This document shows, piece by piece, positions 16,700 to 26,263 of a stretch of DNA of 64,000 nucleotides; within the stretch, counting starts at the first letter, position 1; every line of letters begins with the position of its first letter. Under the pieces are notes generated by a model, which did not search any database, was not told the DNA's origin, and saw only the letters and a program-made list of their open reading frames with translations. This stretch comes from Thermoprotei archaeon (GTDB taxonomy: Archaea > Thermoproteota > Thermoprotei > Thermoproteales > B15-G16), in NCBI GenBank assembly GCA_003649205.1, contig QMRC01000002.1, positions 146,770 through 210,769 on the forward strand, given 5' to 3'. The translations under genes were made by a program, and so were the position numbers.

Positions 16700-18742
16700 T
16701 TGAGTAAGCCACTTCACGTCAAGATCGGTAAGCTCGAGTCCCCTCCCTTAGCTGCTGAGAACATTGATCTGGTCATCGGCTCTGTAGTTATTGAGGAGGA
16801 GTGGGAACCAACTGGTCCTGCTTCAAGACCTTCACTTCCAATGCTGAGGGCTTGGGATCTATTCCTCTTGAAGAGGTATGAACCTATGTACGTAGTTGAG
16901 AATAAGCTACAGCACGCAAAGACCTTACTCACACTCACGGTATCCGGTGCATTAGCCTACCTAGCACTAGCTAAGAGAAGGCTTAGAGCTGCGTACCGTA
17001 GGTTAGGTGAGGATGCCCCAATTGAGTTAGGTGTTGCTGTTGAGGCTCCACTCACTAGGTTACTGATAGGTATTAGGCCAAAGGTATTGACTGAGCTTGA
17101 GGAGCCCCTGAGGTATGCTGAGGAGCAGATAGTCGAGATCAGTGCAGCTATCCACAGTAATCAGGAAGCTAGTATCGAGGACTTGGAGTCAAAGATGTTT
17201 CACATAGGTACAGCTACGCTACTGCTAACTGAGGTAGCTGAGATAGCTAATTTAATGCTAGTTCCGAAGGGTATTAAGGTACCTGAAAAGCTTGAGTTTG
17301 GAAAGGCACTCATTGACTTCACGAAACCTGTAGTACTTATCCTCGGTGATGTTCCTGAGGTAGTAGATGTTGTTGAGTACTGTGAGAGAAGTGGGTATAT
17401 CGATAAGATCGAGATCGTGACTGGTGGATGCTATGCACTAGACACCGTTAGGGTTGGTAAGTACTTGGTTAAGGTCGTTGGTACGCTCGATGACGTTAGG
17501 GATGTTGTCGGTAGAGGACTTGTGGACGTACTCATCGTTGGTGAGCAAGGTGCTATACCAGACATAGTTGAGAAAGCCAAGGAGAAGGGTACTGTGGTGA
17601 TTACGACAACAGAGAGAGCTTACCTAGGTCTACCAGACCTTACAGGTGTGGATACTGAGAAGATAGTTGAAGCTGTTAAATCAGGTACAGTGAGGGGATT
17701 TGCTGTCTTGGATGCACAGAAGTTAGCTGAGGTAGTACCTAGAGTAGCACTGGTAGTTTATGAAGCTAGAAAGGAAGTGAAGCCTAAAGCTCTTGAGGAG
17801 GTAAAGGAGGTCTTTAGCAGGGAGAAGTACGTAATGAAGCCACCACTCGGACCTGTTCCTGAACCTGTTATCAGGGATCTAGGTGTTCCTGTCGTGATGG
17901 GTACTATACCTGGTATAATAGCTGTTGTTGGATGTAGTAACTATGGACCTAGCTCACTTGAGGAACTTGGTGAGATCCTTGAGGAGCTGTGTAAGAGGAA
18001 CTTCCTAATCCTCACGACAGGCTGTACAGCAATAGCACTGTCCAAGTACAGGACTAAGGAGGCAGGTCACGGGCTTTACGAGGACTTCCCAGATCAGACA
18101 TTGGTGATGGGATCTCCAACAGCTATAGCACACATAGCTGGACTCGCACTCAAGGTACCACAGATCTTCGCTAGAATGCCGCTTAGATCAAATGCACCTG
18201 CACTAGTCGACTACCTACTTAATAGAGTTGGTGCTGTTGGTCTAGCATGGTCAGCACCGCTCGAGAGGGATGCAGCAATTGCATGGGGCGTACTAAGGTG
18301 TGGTGTACCAGTTGTTGCTGGTCCAGCACTAGCACCTGTTGGTAGGTTATTCCTTGGTGATCCAACTAAGCCAGAGAAGTACGTGATATACGACAAGAGG
18401 ACGAAGAAGAAGGTATTCGTTGGACCAGTACCTGAGCACCTACTGTGTCTAGCTAAGAACAAGGACGAAGCACTGATACTGATAACTAAGCTAGTTATGA
18501 GGGCTAACGATGGTCACAGCGCTAGGGCTATCAAGGCATGTCACTACGTCGACATGTACAGGAAAGTACATGGAACACTACCACCAGACCTACCGAACTA
18601 CATCAGAGCTGAAGCAGACATAGCGATAACGGTCAAGGACGAGGTCATGAAGTTCCTACAGGAGAAGGGCTGGAAACCACTAGAGGAACCATTGGTAGAC
18701 CCAACGTGTCTACCGCTACTCCAAGAAATAACAAGTTTATAA
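16700..18742 (+). CDS. CdhA-like (CODH/ACS alpha) protein lacking Fe-S cluster motifs
   Basis: Colinear with CdhA from memory (LRAWDLFLLKRYEP; IPGIIAVVGCSNY; TTGCTAIALSKY; LNRVGAVGLAW) and upstream of cdhC; 9 Cys in total, no CxxC, TTG start. Confidence 0.8.
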   Translation: MSKPLHVKIGKLESPPLAAENIDLVIGSVVIEEEWEPTGPASRPSLPMLRAWDLFLLKRYEPMYVVENKLQHAKTLLTLTVSGALAYLALAKRRLRAAYRRLGEDAPIELGVAVEAPLTRLLIGIRPKVLTELEEPLRYAEEQIVEISAAIHSNQEASIEDLESKMFHIGTATLLLTEVAEIANLMLVPKGIKVPEKLEFGKALIDFTKPVVLILGDVPEVVDVVEYCERSGYIDKIEIVTGGCYALDTVRVGKYLVKVVGTLDDVRDVVGRGLVDVLIVGEQGAIPDIVEKAKEKGTVVITTTERAYLGLPDLTGVDTEKIVEAVKSGTVRGFAVLDAQKLAEVVPRVALVVYEARKEVKPKALEEVKEVFSREKYVMKPPLGPVPEPVIRDLGVPVVMGTIPGIIAVVGCSNYGPSSLEELGEILEELCKRNFLILTTGCTAIALSKYRTKEAGHGLYEDFPDQTLVMGSPTAIAHIAGLALKVPQIFARMPLRSNAPALVDYLLNRVGAVGLAWSAPLERDAAIAWGVLRCGVPVVAGPALAPVGRLFLGDPTKPEKYVIYDKRTKKKVFVGPVPEHLLCLAKNKDEALILITKLVMRANDGHSARAIKACHYVDMYRKVHGTLPPDLPNYIRAEADIAITVKDEVMKFLQEKGWKPLEEPLVDPTCLPLLQEITSL

Positions 18743-18786
18743 GTCTCGAAGCAAGAGATTATGAAGGTGATTTACCTATCTCCAAA

Positions 18787-18800
18787 CAACTATATAGTTG
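18787..18800. promoter_or_regulatory. Palindromic TATA region upstream of cdhC
   Basis: CAACTATATAGTTG, ~25 nt before the cdhC ATG (18820). Confidence 0.45.
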
Positions 18801-18819
18801 GTTAGGGTGATGTGTAGCT

Positions 18820-20241
18820 ATGTCCTCTAGCATAGTACCCGGATTTCCCGTCGACATTGGACCTGCGTACGAGGGTCAGAGAATTAGGAGACCAGACATG
18901 TACGTTGAGTTCGGTGGACCCAAGATAGCTCAGAAGTTCGAGCTACTAAGGGTTAAGAAGTTGGAAGAGGTTGAGGATGAGAAGGTTGAGGTTATTGGAC
19001 CTGACCTACCTGAGCTGAAAGAGGGTGAGAGCTATCCAATCGGTATAGTCATTGAGGTAGCTGGTGCAAAGCTCACACCTGAACTAGAGGGTGTTCTCGA
19101 GAGGAGAATTCACGACTTCCTAAACTACATCGACGGTGTCATGCACGTAGGTTCGAGAGCAGACATTTGGATTAGGATAAGTAAGAAGGCATACAGTAAA
19201 GGTCTCAATACACTGAAGCTAATTGGTCTAGCTCTGATCAAGCTATTCAAGAAGACCTTCCCAATGATTGAGAAAGCACAGGTAAAGTTCATAACAGATC
19301 TTGAGAAGGTTAAGGAGTACCTAAGTGAGGCAATGAAGGTTTACGAGGAGAGAGATAAGAGGGCACTAGCTCTAACAGATGAGGAGGTAGATACATTCTA
19401 CGGCTGTATCCTATGCCAGTCCTTCGCTCCTGGTCATGTCTGCATAATAACTCCTGAAAGACCATCAGCATGCGGTGCTGTGTCCTGGTTTGATGCTAGA
19501 GCAGCAGCCATGATCGATCCCAAGGGACCAATATTCCCAGTACCTAAAGGTAAGTGTCTGGATCCAGTTAAGGGAGAGTACGAAGGTGTTAACGAGAAGG
19601 TTAAGGAGAAGTCACTTGGGAATGTAGAGAAGGTGTACCTATACAGCATGTTCGACTATCCAATGACATCCTGTGGTTGCTTCGAAGCAGTAGCATTCTA
19701 CATACCTGAGGTCGATGGTATAGGTATAGTCCATAGAGGATTTAGAGGTAAGACACCTATTGGACTAACGTTTGGTCAGTTAGCAGAGCAGGTCGGTGGT
19801 GGTAGACAGGTAAGTGGCTTCCTAGGCATATCGATACTGTACATGAGGTCCAGGAAGTTCCTAATAGCTGATGGTGGATGGAAGAGAGTTGTGTGGCTAC
19901 CGAGCGAGCTTAAGGAGAAGCTAAAGGATGTGATACCACCAGATCTCTACGATAAGATAGCTACTGAGAAAGATGTATCAACTGTTGAGGAGCTAAAGAA
20001 GTGGTTGATCGAGAAAGGTCACCCAGTAGCAGAGAAGCTAAAGGCTGCTGAAGCAGCACCCCCAGCTGCACCACCTGCCGCACCTCCCGCACCTGCCGCT
20101 CCAGCTCCTGCACCAGCACCGCCAACAGCGGTTACGGTACCAGCAGCGGCACCAGCAGCACCACAGGTACCCATTAGGATAGTGCTGCACAATGCTAGGA
20201 TATACATCAAGAGAGTAGTTGTTGTGAAGAAGGGTACCTAG
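18820..20241 (+). CDS. cdhC: Acetyl-CoA decarbonylase/synthase beta subunit (ACS)
   Basis: FYGCILCQSFAPGHVCIITPERPSACGAVSWFDARAA and MTSCGCFEAVAFYIPEVDGIGIVHR: A-cluster region; Ala/Pro-rich linker near C-terminus. Confidence 0.95.
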   Translation: MSSSIVPGFPVDIGPAYEGQRIRRPDMYVEFGGPKIAQKFELLRVKKLEEVEDEKVEVIGPDLPELKEGESYPIGIVIEVAGAKLTPELEGVLERRIHDFLNYIDGVMHVGSRADIWIRISKKAYSKGLNTLKLIGLALIKLFKKTFPMIEKAQVKFITDLEKVKEYLSEAMKVYEERDKRALALTDEEVDTFYGCILCQSFAPGHVCIITPERPSACGAVSWFDARAAAMIDPKGPIFPVPKGKCLDPVKGEYEGVNEKVKEKSLGNVEKVYLYSMFDYPMTSCGCFEAVAFYIPEVDGIGIVHRGFRGKTPIGLTFGQLAEQVGGGRQVSGFLGISILYMRSRKFLIADGGWKRVVWLPSELKEKLKDVIPPDLYDKIATEKDVSTVEELKKWLIEKGHPVAEKLKAAEAAPPAAPPAAPPAPAAPAPAPAPPTAVTVPAAAPAAPQVPIRIVLHNARIYIKRVVVVKKGT

Positions 20242-20252
20242 GGTGTTCATTC

Positions 20253-20471
20253 ATGAGTACGAGACAGGAGGGGAAGAGGAGTACTGAGCAAGGTAGTGAA
20301 CTAGGTACTGATCTCCTCAACTTCCTCCTTTCTCTTGTTGGTTTAGGAGCTACTGTTGAACTTCACGGTGTGACGATAACAGCTGAGAAGGTTGTCATAA
20401 CGAGAATTGAGGGGAGTGGTAGTGAGTCAGGAGAGAAGGGTAAGGGAAGAGAGGAGAGAAGCAGAAGCTAG
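20253..20471 (+). CDS. 72-aa protein between cdhC and cdhD
   Basis: Contains GATVELHGVTITAEKVVITRIEG, resembling CdhC C-tail and CdhD N-terminus; overlaps the cdhD ORF. Confidence 0.65.
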   Translation: MSTRQEGKRSTEQGSELGTDLLNFLLSLVGLGATVELHGVTITAEKVVITRIEGSGSESGEKGKGREERSRS

Positions 20472-21792
20472 GAAGGTTGTTGCGGATTTACTCAAGCTAC
20501 TGAGTACAGCTGATAGACTAGAGTTCGAAGACGTTGTGATTGATGCTAGGGAGCTAACTATCGAGTTCATACCCCCATCAGCTCCAACAGGTCCAACGTA
20601 CCTGAAGCTAACCGTTGAGCCGGTTGGTGTACCACAGCCACCAGGTGGTAAGCTAGAGTTCATCCTTGAGGTAACTCCAACAGGCTTTAGATTACTCACA
20701 CCACCAGTACCTGGTGCTGTACCTATTACAGTACCGCCCATAGCTGCTGTCCCTAAGCTTGTTGAGTTTATTAAGGTGGAGTACAAGTACCCAAGTCTTG
20801 AGTTCAAGGGGTCAATTGCCGAGGTCAAGATAGGTGCTACGAAAGCTGAAGGTGGTACGAGATCTACAGTTATTAAGATTGGTGGTGACAATAAGCCCCC
20901 TATCTTCAGGTTCCTAGGTTACGTAGTTAATAGACCGAAGGTAGCACTAGACGTATTCGATACAACTATCCCACTACCTAGAGCTGTGAGAGATGCGTAC
21001 GGTGATGTTCTCTCAAATCCCTATGAGTGGGCAAAGAAGTGTATCAACGTGGTTAAGGCAGATCTAATATCGTTTCACCTAGTCAGTACTGACCCCGGTA
21101 TCAAAGATGTATCACCACAAGAAGCAGCTAAAGAGGTTGAGCAGATGCTCCAGACAATAGACATTCCATTCATTGTCGGTGGTTGTGGTAATCCAGTTAA
21201 GGACCTAGAGACCTTCGCGAAGGTAGCTGAGGTAGCTGCTAACGAGAGACTCGTACTGGCATCAGTTACCTTCGGTATGAATATACCTAAGTACGTTGAG
21301 GTTGTTAAGAAGTTCAATCACGTAGCACTAGCCCTCATATTCATGGATGTGACTCAGGCTAAAGCCATATGTCGTAGGTTGATGGATCTAGGTCTCAGCA
21401 AGGATAGGATAATTCTCGACCCGACAACGGCTGCATTAGGGTATGGTACAGAGTACTCCTTTAGTGCAGCTGAGAGAATTAGGTTAGCTGCTCTTAGAGG
21501 TGACGAGGATCTACAGGTACCAATGAGCTGTGCCGCGACAAATGCTTGGGCTGCTAGAGAGGCGTGGATGAAGCTAGATGCGTGGGGTCCAAGGGAGTGG
21601 AGAGGTCCTCTCTGGGAAGCTGTTACAGCTATGACGATGTTGCTTGCTGGTGCGGATCTCTTCATGATGATGCATCCACTAGCAGCGTCCATAGTTAAGT
21701 CTGTTACTGAGTTCATGGAGAAGCAGACGGTTAGGGATGTTATTGAGAAGGAGGTTTCTGAGTACTATAGCTGGGTGACTAAGAGGTATTGA
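20407..21792 (+). CDS. cdhD: CODH/ACS corrinoid protein small subunit (delta); start may be GTG 20422
   Basis: ALDVFDTTIPLPRAVRDAYGDVLSNPYEWAKKCI, FIVGGCGNPVKDLE, ILDPTTAALGYGTEYSF. Confidence 0.92.
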   Translation: MRGVVVSQERRVREERREAEARKVVADLLKLLSTADRLEFEDVVIDARELTIEFIPPSAPTGPTYLKLTVEPVGVPQPPGGKLEFILEVTPTGFRLLTPPVPGAVPITVPPIAAVPKLVEFIKVEYKYPSLEFKGSIAEVKIGATKAEGGTRSTVIKIGGDNKPPIFRFLGYVVNRPKVALDVFDTTIPLPRAVRDAYGDVLSNPYEWAKKCINVVKADLISFHLVSTDPGIKDVSPQEAAKEVEQMLQTIDIPFIVGGCGNPVKDLETFAKVAEVAANERLVLASVTFGMNIPKYVEVVKKFNHVALALIFMDVTQAKAICRRLMDLGLSKDRIILDPTTAALGYGTEYSFSAAERIRLAALRGDEDLQVPMSCAATNAWAAREAWMKLDAWGPREWRGPLWEAVTAMTMLLAGADLFMMMHPLAASIVKSVTEFMEKQTVRDVIEKEVSEYYSWVTKRY

Positions 21793-21808
21793 GAGGAGGT
21801 GACCTTAC

Positions 21809-23239
21809 GTGCCTAGGAGGATTAAGCCTCTTGATGTCTATAGGTTACTTCCGAAGCTAAATTGCGGTAAGTGTGGTGAACCGACGTGCATGGTCTTTGC
21901 TACTAAGCTGATTGAGCGACAGACTACACTCGATAAGTGTAGGCCTCTCTTCGAGGATCCTAGATTTAGGGAGAACTTGAGGAAGTTAATGGAGTTGTTG
22001 AGGCCTCCTGTTAAGGAGGTTACCATAGGTGTTGAACCTAATGCTGTTAAGGTCGGTGGCAAGGACGTTGTGTATAGGCATGAATGGACTTGGAGGAATC
22101 CAACAGCTATAGCTCTCGATGTTCACGATGGGATGGGTGATGAAGAGGTTGAGAGGAGGATTAAGTTTGTTAATGAGTGGTTCTATGAGAGGATTGAGAA
22201 GAGACTCGGTATTGACTTACTTGCTGTTAGGTGTGTCTCTGGTAGTGCTGAGCGATTTGTGAAGTTTGTCGAGAAGGTATGTAAGTTAACTAGTAAACCG
22301 TTGATCGTGTGTACTCTTGATCCAGCTACTCTCGAGGAAGTATTGAAGAGGATTGGTTCTCGAAGACCTCTAATCTATGCTGCTACTGAGAGAAATTGGA
22401 GGGAGTTCGCTGATCTAGCTGTTAAGTGGTCTTGTCCTTTGGTTGTTTCAGCTCCTAACGACCTATCTAAGTTGAAGAGCTTAGTGGTCTCGATAGTGAA
22501 GAACTTTGGTTATGAGGAGCTGGTACTGGATCCAGGTACCTTGGTTAGTAATGGTGGTTTCCTAGATACGATATCGAACTTTACGGCTCTCAGGTACTCA
22601 GCTATTGAGTTTGGTGAGAGGGAAGTAGGTTTTCCACTCATGGCTATACCAGCTACTGTCTGGATCTTCGAGAGTGGTGGTACTGAGGAGCTGGAGTTTA
22701 GGGAAGCAATTATAGCGTGTTCGTTAGTAGCTAGGTACGCGGATATTCTAGTAATGCATAGCTTAAGCCCATGGGTCTACATGGCTGTTCTCTGTCTGAG
22801 GGACTGCCTGTACACTGATCCACGAGTTCCACCATCAGTTAAACCTGGACTGTACGAGGTGGGTAAACCAACACCTGAATCTCCTCTCGTAGTTACCTGT
22901 AACTATGCACTCACAGTATCCCTAGTGAGAGGAGATCTTGAGAAGAGTGGTATCGATGCTTGGCTACTGGTGATAGATACTGAGGGTACCTCTGTAGCAT
23001 CAGCTGTTGCTGGTAAGAGATTCACAGCGGATAAGATAGCTGAGGCGGTTAAGGAGCTTAAGTTAGAGGAGAAGGTCAAGCACAGGTCGCTGGTGATACC
23101 TGGCTACGCAGCTAAGATAGCTGGTGAACTAGAGGATCTACTACCAGGGTGGAGGGTCTTCGTAGGTCCTAGAGAGAGTAGTGATCTACCTAAGTTCATT
23201 AGGGAGATTTGGAGTAAGGAGGTCCTGGGTAAGGCGTAG
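21809..23239 (+). CDS. cdhE: CODH/ACS corrinoid iron-sulfur protein large subunit (gamma)
   Basis: LLPKLNCGKCGEPTCMVFATKLIERQTTLDKC 4Fe-4S motif; PTAIALDVHDGM; LPGYAAKIAGELEDLLPGW. Confidence 0.95.
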   Translation: MPRRIKPLDVYRLLPKLNCGKCGEPTCMVFATKLIERQTTLDKCRPLFEDPRFRENLRKLMELLRPPVKEVTIGVEPNAVKVGGKDVVYRHEWTWRNPTAIALDVHDGMGDEEVERRIKFVNEWFYERIEKRLGIDLLAVRCVSGSAERFVKFVEKVCKLTSKPLIVCTLDPATLEEVLKRIGSRRPLIYAATERNWREFADLAVKWSCPLVVSAPNDLSKLKSLVVSIVKNFGYEELVLDPGTLVSNGGFLDTISNFTALRYSAIEFGEREVGFPLMAIPATVWIFESGGTEELEFREAIIACSLVARYADILVMHSLSPWVYMAVLCLRDCLYTDPRVPPSVKPGLYEVGKPTPESPLVVTCNYALTVSLVRGDLEKSGIDAWLLVIDTEGTSVASAVAGKRFTADKIAEAVKELKLEEKVKHRSLVIPGYAAKIAGELEDLLPGWRVFVGPRESSDLPKFIREIWSKEVLGKA

Positions 23240-23241
23240 GC

Positions 23242-24018
23242 ATGAGTATACTGATTGCTGTAAGCGGTAAGGGTGGTGTAGGGAAGACCGTCATCACAGC
23301 ACTCATGCTAAAGGCAATTACTGAGGAAGGTATTGAGGATAGGGCTATCCTAGTGATTGATGCTGATCCGGATGCTAATCTAGCAGACGTACTTGGCATA
23401 CCACTTGATGTAAAGAAAACTCTTGGTTACGTAGCTACTGAGTTCAAGAAGGAGCTAGAGAAAGCCTCTATATCCGAGGTCGATAAAGCTACAGTACTTC
23501 AGACACGAGTACTTGAGGTAGTTCAGGAACTACCTAAATTCGACTTCCTCGTTATGTGGAGAACTGAAGGTGAGGGCTGTTATTGCTTTGTTAACGCAGT
23601 TCTCTCCAATGTTCTTGAGTGGTTAATGGATCAGTACGACATAATCCTAGCTGATTGTGAAGCAGGGTTAGAGCACTTCAATAGACGAGTTTTCAAAGCA
23701 ATAGACTACTTAGTACTGGTTACTGATCAGAGTAAAGCGAGCTTCGATACTGTTAAGAGAGTTCTAGATGTTGTTCATGAAGTGGGTATAAGGGTTAGGA
23801 ATGTGGGTATCGTAGTCAATAAGTTCAGAGAACACTATAGAGAACGAGTTACGAAACTTGCTAGTGAAATTGGAGTAGAGATTTGGGGATTCGTACCATA
23901 TAGTGAGGCCATTGAGGAATTTATGTCTGAAGCTAGATCACTGATGGAGTTACCGAGAGATGAAGCTGCTTATGTAGCTGTGAAGGAGGTACTCAAGAAA
24001 AAAATAGGTATTTTGTAG
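23242..24018 (+). CDS. CooC/AcsF-like maturation ATPase
   Basis: IAVSGKGGVGKTVITAL, IDADPDANLADVLG, CYCFVNAVL; 2-nt gap from cdhE. Confidence 0.88.
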   Translation: MSILIAVSGKGGVGKTVITALMLKAITEEGIEDRAILVIDADPDANLADVLGIPLDVKKTLGYVATEFKKELEKASISEVDKATVLQTRVLEVVQELPKFDFLVMWRTEGEGCYCFVNAVLSNVLEWLMDQYDIILADCEAGLEHFNRRVFKAIDYLVLVTDQSKASFDTVKRVLDVVHEVGIRVRNVGIVVNKFREHYRERVTKLASEIGVEIWGFVPYSEAIEEFMSEARSLMELPRDEAAYVAVKEVLKKKIGIL

Positions 24019-24027
24019 GTTCCCGTT

Positions 24028-25026
24028 CTAGCTCCTTAACTTCTTGACTATTTCACCGATTAGTGCAAGAGCTTCTTTCTTCTTCGGACCTAGTGGTGAT
24101 CCCATTACAATGTGAGTTATTCCAGCCTTGATTAACTCTCTAAGTTTCTCAATGCACTCATCTGGTGAGCCTGAAATTGAGAAGTAGTCTAGCATTAAGT
24201 CATCTACGTTCTCAGCAGCTTTCTTGAAGTCTCCCTTAGCTAGTGCTTCTCTGATAGTGCTTACCTTACCTAGATCTATTCCTCGTTCCTTCAGTAATGT
24301 ATCTGGTGCTCCTGCAACTATGAACGCTACTACTAGTCTAGCTGCATCCTTTGCCTTCTTTGAATCTGGTGCTACTGAGAAGCAGGTATACGCTACAATG
24401 TCTATCTTGCTGAAGTCCTTTCCAGCTGCTTCAGCACCCTTCTTAATTAGTGGTATTGCCTTCTCGAAGTCCTTGGGGTGTGATGCGTTTATCAGTACTC
24501 CATCACCTAGTTGACCAGCTAGCTGAAGCATCTTAGGTGCTTGGGCACCTATGTAAATTGGTATTGCTCTACTTGGCTTGAAGTTTAGTCTTGCTCCCTT
24601 AAGCTTGAAGAACTCACCTTCGAAGTTAACTACTTCACCAGCAAGTAATCTCCTAATGACTGTCACAGCTTCTCTAACAGCTGTTAGTGGTTTCTTCCTC
24701 TCAATACCAATAGCTTCGAGTGTTGCCTTATCACCTGAACCTATACCGAGAATAGCTCTTCCACCACTAACCTCATCTAGTGTAGCTACTGCAGCAGCTG
24801 TCCAAGCTGGGTGAATAACATATGGGTTTGTAACACCTACACCTAGAGTTATTTTACTTGTCTTGATAGCCATCATGGTTAATGCGATGTAGACAGTACG
24901 GTTGCAGTAGTGATCTGTTACCCATATACTATCTAGGCCATTCTGCTCGGCAATGATTGCATACTCGACTAATGTTGAAATAGCTCTATCAGGAACCAGC
25001 TCTATACCGAACTTCAAGTTAACCAC
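24028..25026 (-). CDS. mer: F420-dependent 5,10-methylenetetrahydromethanopterin reductase-like
   Basis: FGIELVPDRAI, WVTDHYCNRTVY, GVGVTNPYVIHPAWTAAAVATLDEVSGGRAILGIGSGDKATL, IPIYIGAQAPKML, GDGVLINASHPKDF. Confidence 0.85.
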   Translation of the reverse strand: MVNLKFGIELVPDRAISTLVEYAIIAEQNGLDSIWVTDHYCNRTVYIALTMMAIKTSKITLGVGVTNPYVIHPAWTAAAVATLDEVSGGRAILGIGSGDKATLEAIGIERKKPLTAVREAVTVIRRLLAGEVVNFEGEFFKLKGARLNFKPSRAIPIYIGAQAPKMLQLAGQLGDGVLINASHPKDFEKAIPLIKKGAEAAGKDFSKIDIVAYTCFSVAPDSKKAKDAARLVVAFIVAGAPDTLLKERGIDLGKVSTIREALAKGDFKKAAENVDDLMLDYFSISGSPDECIEKLRELIKAGITHIVMGSPLGPKKKEALALIGEIVKKLRS

Positions 25027-25318
25027 ACAGTATCCCCACCTATGGGGGTCCAGACTTATTGAAGAGAGAAATACATTGTTATTAAAAATTACGATGTAGC
25101 GAATTTACTTAATTGCTAGTGCTAGTGGTAATCAATGGTTGGTTTGATTTGGTGTGATTAATTGCTTTTAGTAACTGATGGGTTTGCTTGAGCTACTATA
25201 ATTGGTAATTTTCCTCTCGTGTATCTGCTTCAAGTCAAGTACTTATACTTCTGAAGCTGTTTCTGGTTGAGGGTTAAGTACATTAGGTAACGAAGTCCAT
25301 ACCTAGCTACTGTAGTCT

Positions 25319-26101
25319 TTGGTGATCTCCATGGGTGAAGTACCTAAGGTAGAGATAATTGGGTTACTCGACTTTCCCGATGTTAAGCCAGGTGATGACC
25401 TTGGAAAGCTAATTGTCGAGGTTGCTAGGAGAAACGGTATTGAGTTCATGGATGGTGATGTAATTGTTATCGCTCAGAAGATTGTCTCTAAGTCCGAGGG
25501 TAGAATAGTTGATCTGCAGACCGTTAAACCGTCTGAGTATGCAGTGAAGTTGGGTGAGGAACTAGGTAAGGACCCTAGATTAGTTGAGGTGGTGCTTAGG
25601 GAATCTCATGAGGTTTTGAAGGCTGAGGCAGGGCACTTGATCTCGCTGACAAGACATGGATTCGTATGTGCTAATGCTGGTGTTGATCTATCTAATGTAG
25701 ATGGTAGTGGGTTAAGAGTAACGTTACTACCTGTAAATCCGGATGAGTCAGCTAGGAGAATTAGGGAGAGAATTAAGGAGTTGACTGGTAGGGATGTTGC
25801 TGTTGTCATAACAGATACCTTCGGTAGACCATTTCGTGAAGGTGTTGTGAATTTTGCAATAGGTATATCCGGTATCCATCCATTTCGTGACTACATAGGT
25901 AAGGTAGATAGGTACGGATACGTAATGAGAGTGACTAAGGTCTGCATCGTTGATGAGGTAGCTGCAGCGGCGGAGCTAGTTATGGGACAAGGTGCTGAGG
26001 GTATTCCAGTTGTAGTAATTAGAGGGCTCAGGTACGAGAGAAGGGATGACGCAAGTATTCAGGAAGTTGTTATGCGTAAGGAGAAGTGGTTATTCAGGTA
26101 A
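25319..26101 (+). CDS. cofE: Coenzyme F420-0:L-glutamate ligase
   Basis: VIAQKIVSKSEGRIVDL, HGFVCANAGVDLSN, VVITDTFGRPFREGVVNFAIG. Confidence 0.93.
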   Translation: MVISMGEVPKVEIIGLLDFPDVKPGDDLGKLIVEVARRNGIEFMDGDVIVIAQKIVSKSEGRIVDLQTVKPSEYAVKLGEELGKDPRLVEVVLRESHEVLKAEAGHLISLTRHGFVCANAGVDLSNVDGSGLRVTLLPVNPDESARRIRERIKELTGRDVAVVITDTFGRPFREGVVNFAIGISGIHPFRDYIGKVDRYGYVMRVTKVCIVDEVAAAAELVMGQGAEGIPVVVIRGLRYERRDDASIQEVVMRKEKWLFR

Positions 26102-26151
26102 TCAGCTCGTCGCGAGCTCGATCACTGCTCACGCTGGGACGGCTTCATCAC
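26102..26151 (-). ncRNA. C/D-box guide sRNA candidate
   Basis: GTGATGA-AGCCGTCCCAGC-GTGA-GCAG-TGATCG-AGCTCGCGACGAG-CTGA; TATA (GAATATATACC on minus) ~25 nt upstream. Confidence 0.68.
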
Positions 26152-26263
26152 CAAAACCTCATAGAGATACGTAGGTATATATTCCTTACCTTAGTGTTGA
26201 CAGAAAAGGGGTAAACGCTTATAAAGGGCATGTAGTCCTATTCTACGGCACCAACCACCTTGG

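Noticed and set aside
25160-25180. GTGATTA-14-CTGA half-motif upstream of cofE
   Set aside because: No box C or D' upstream; AT-rich and probably chance
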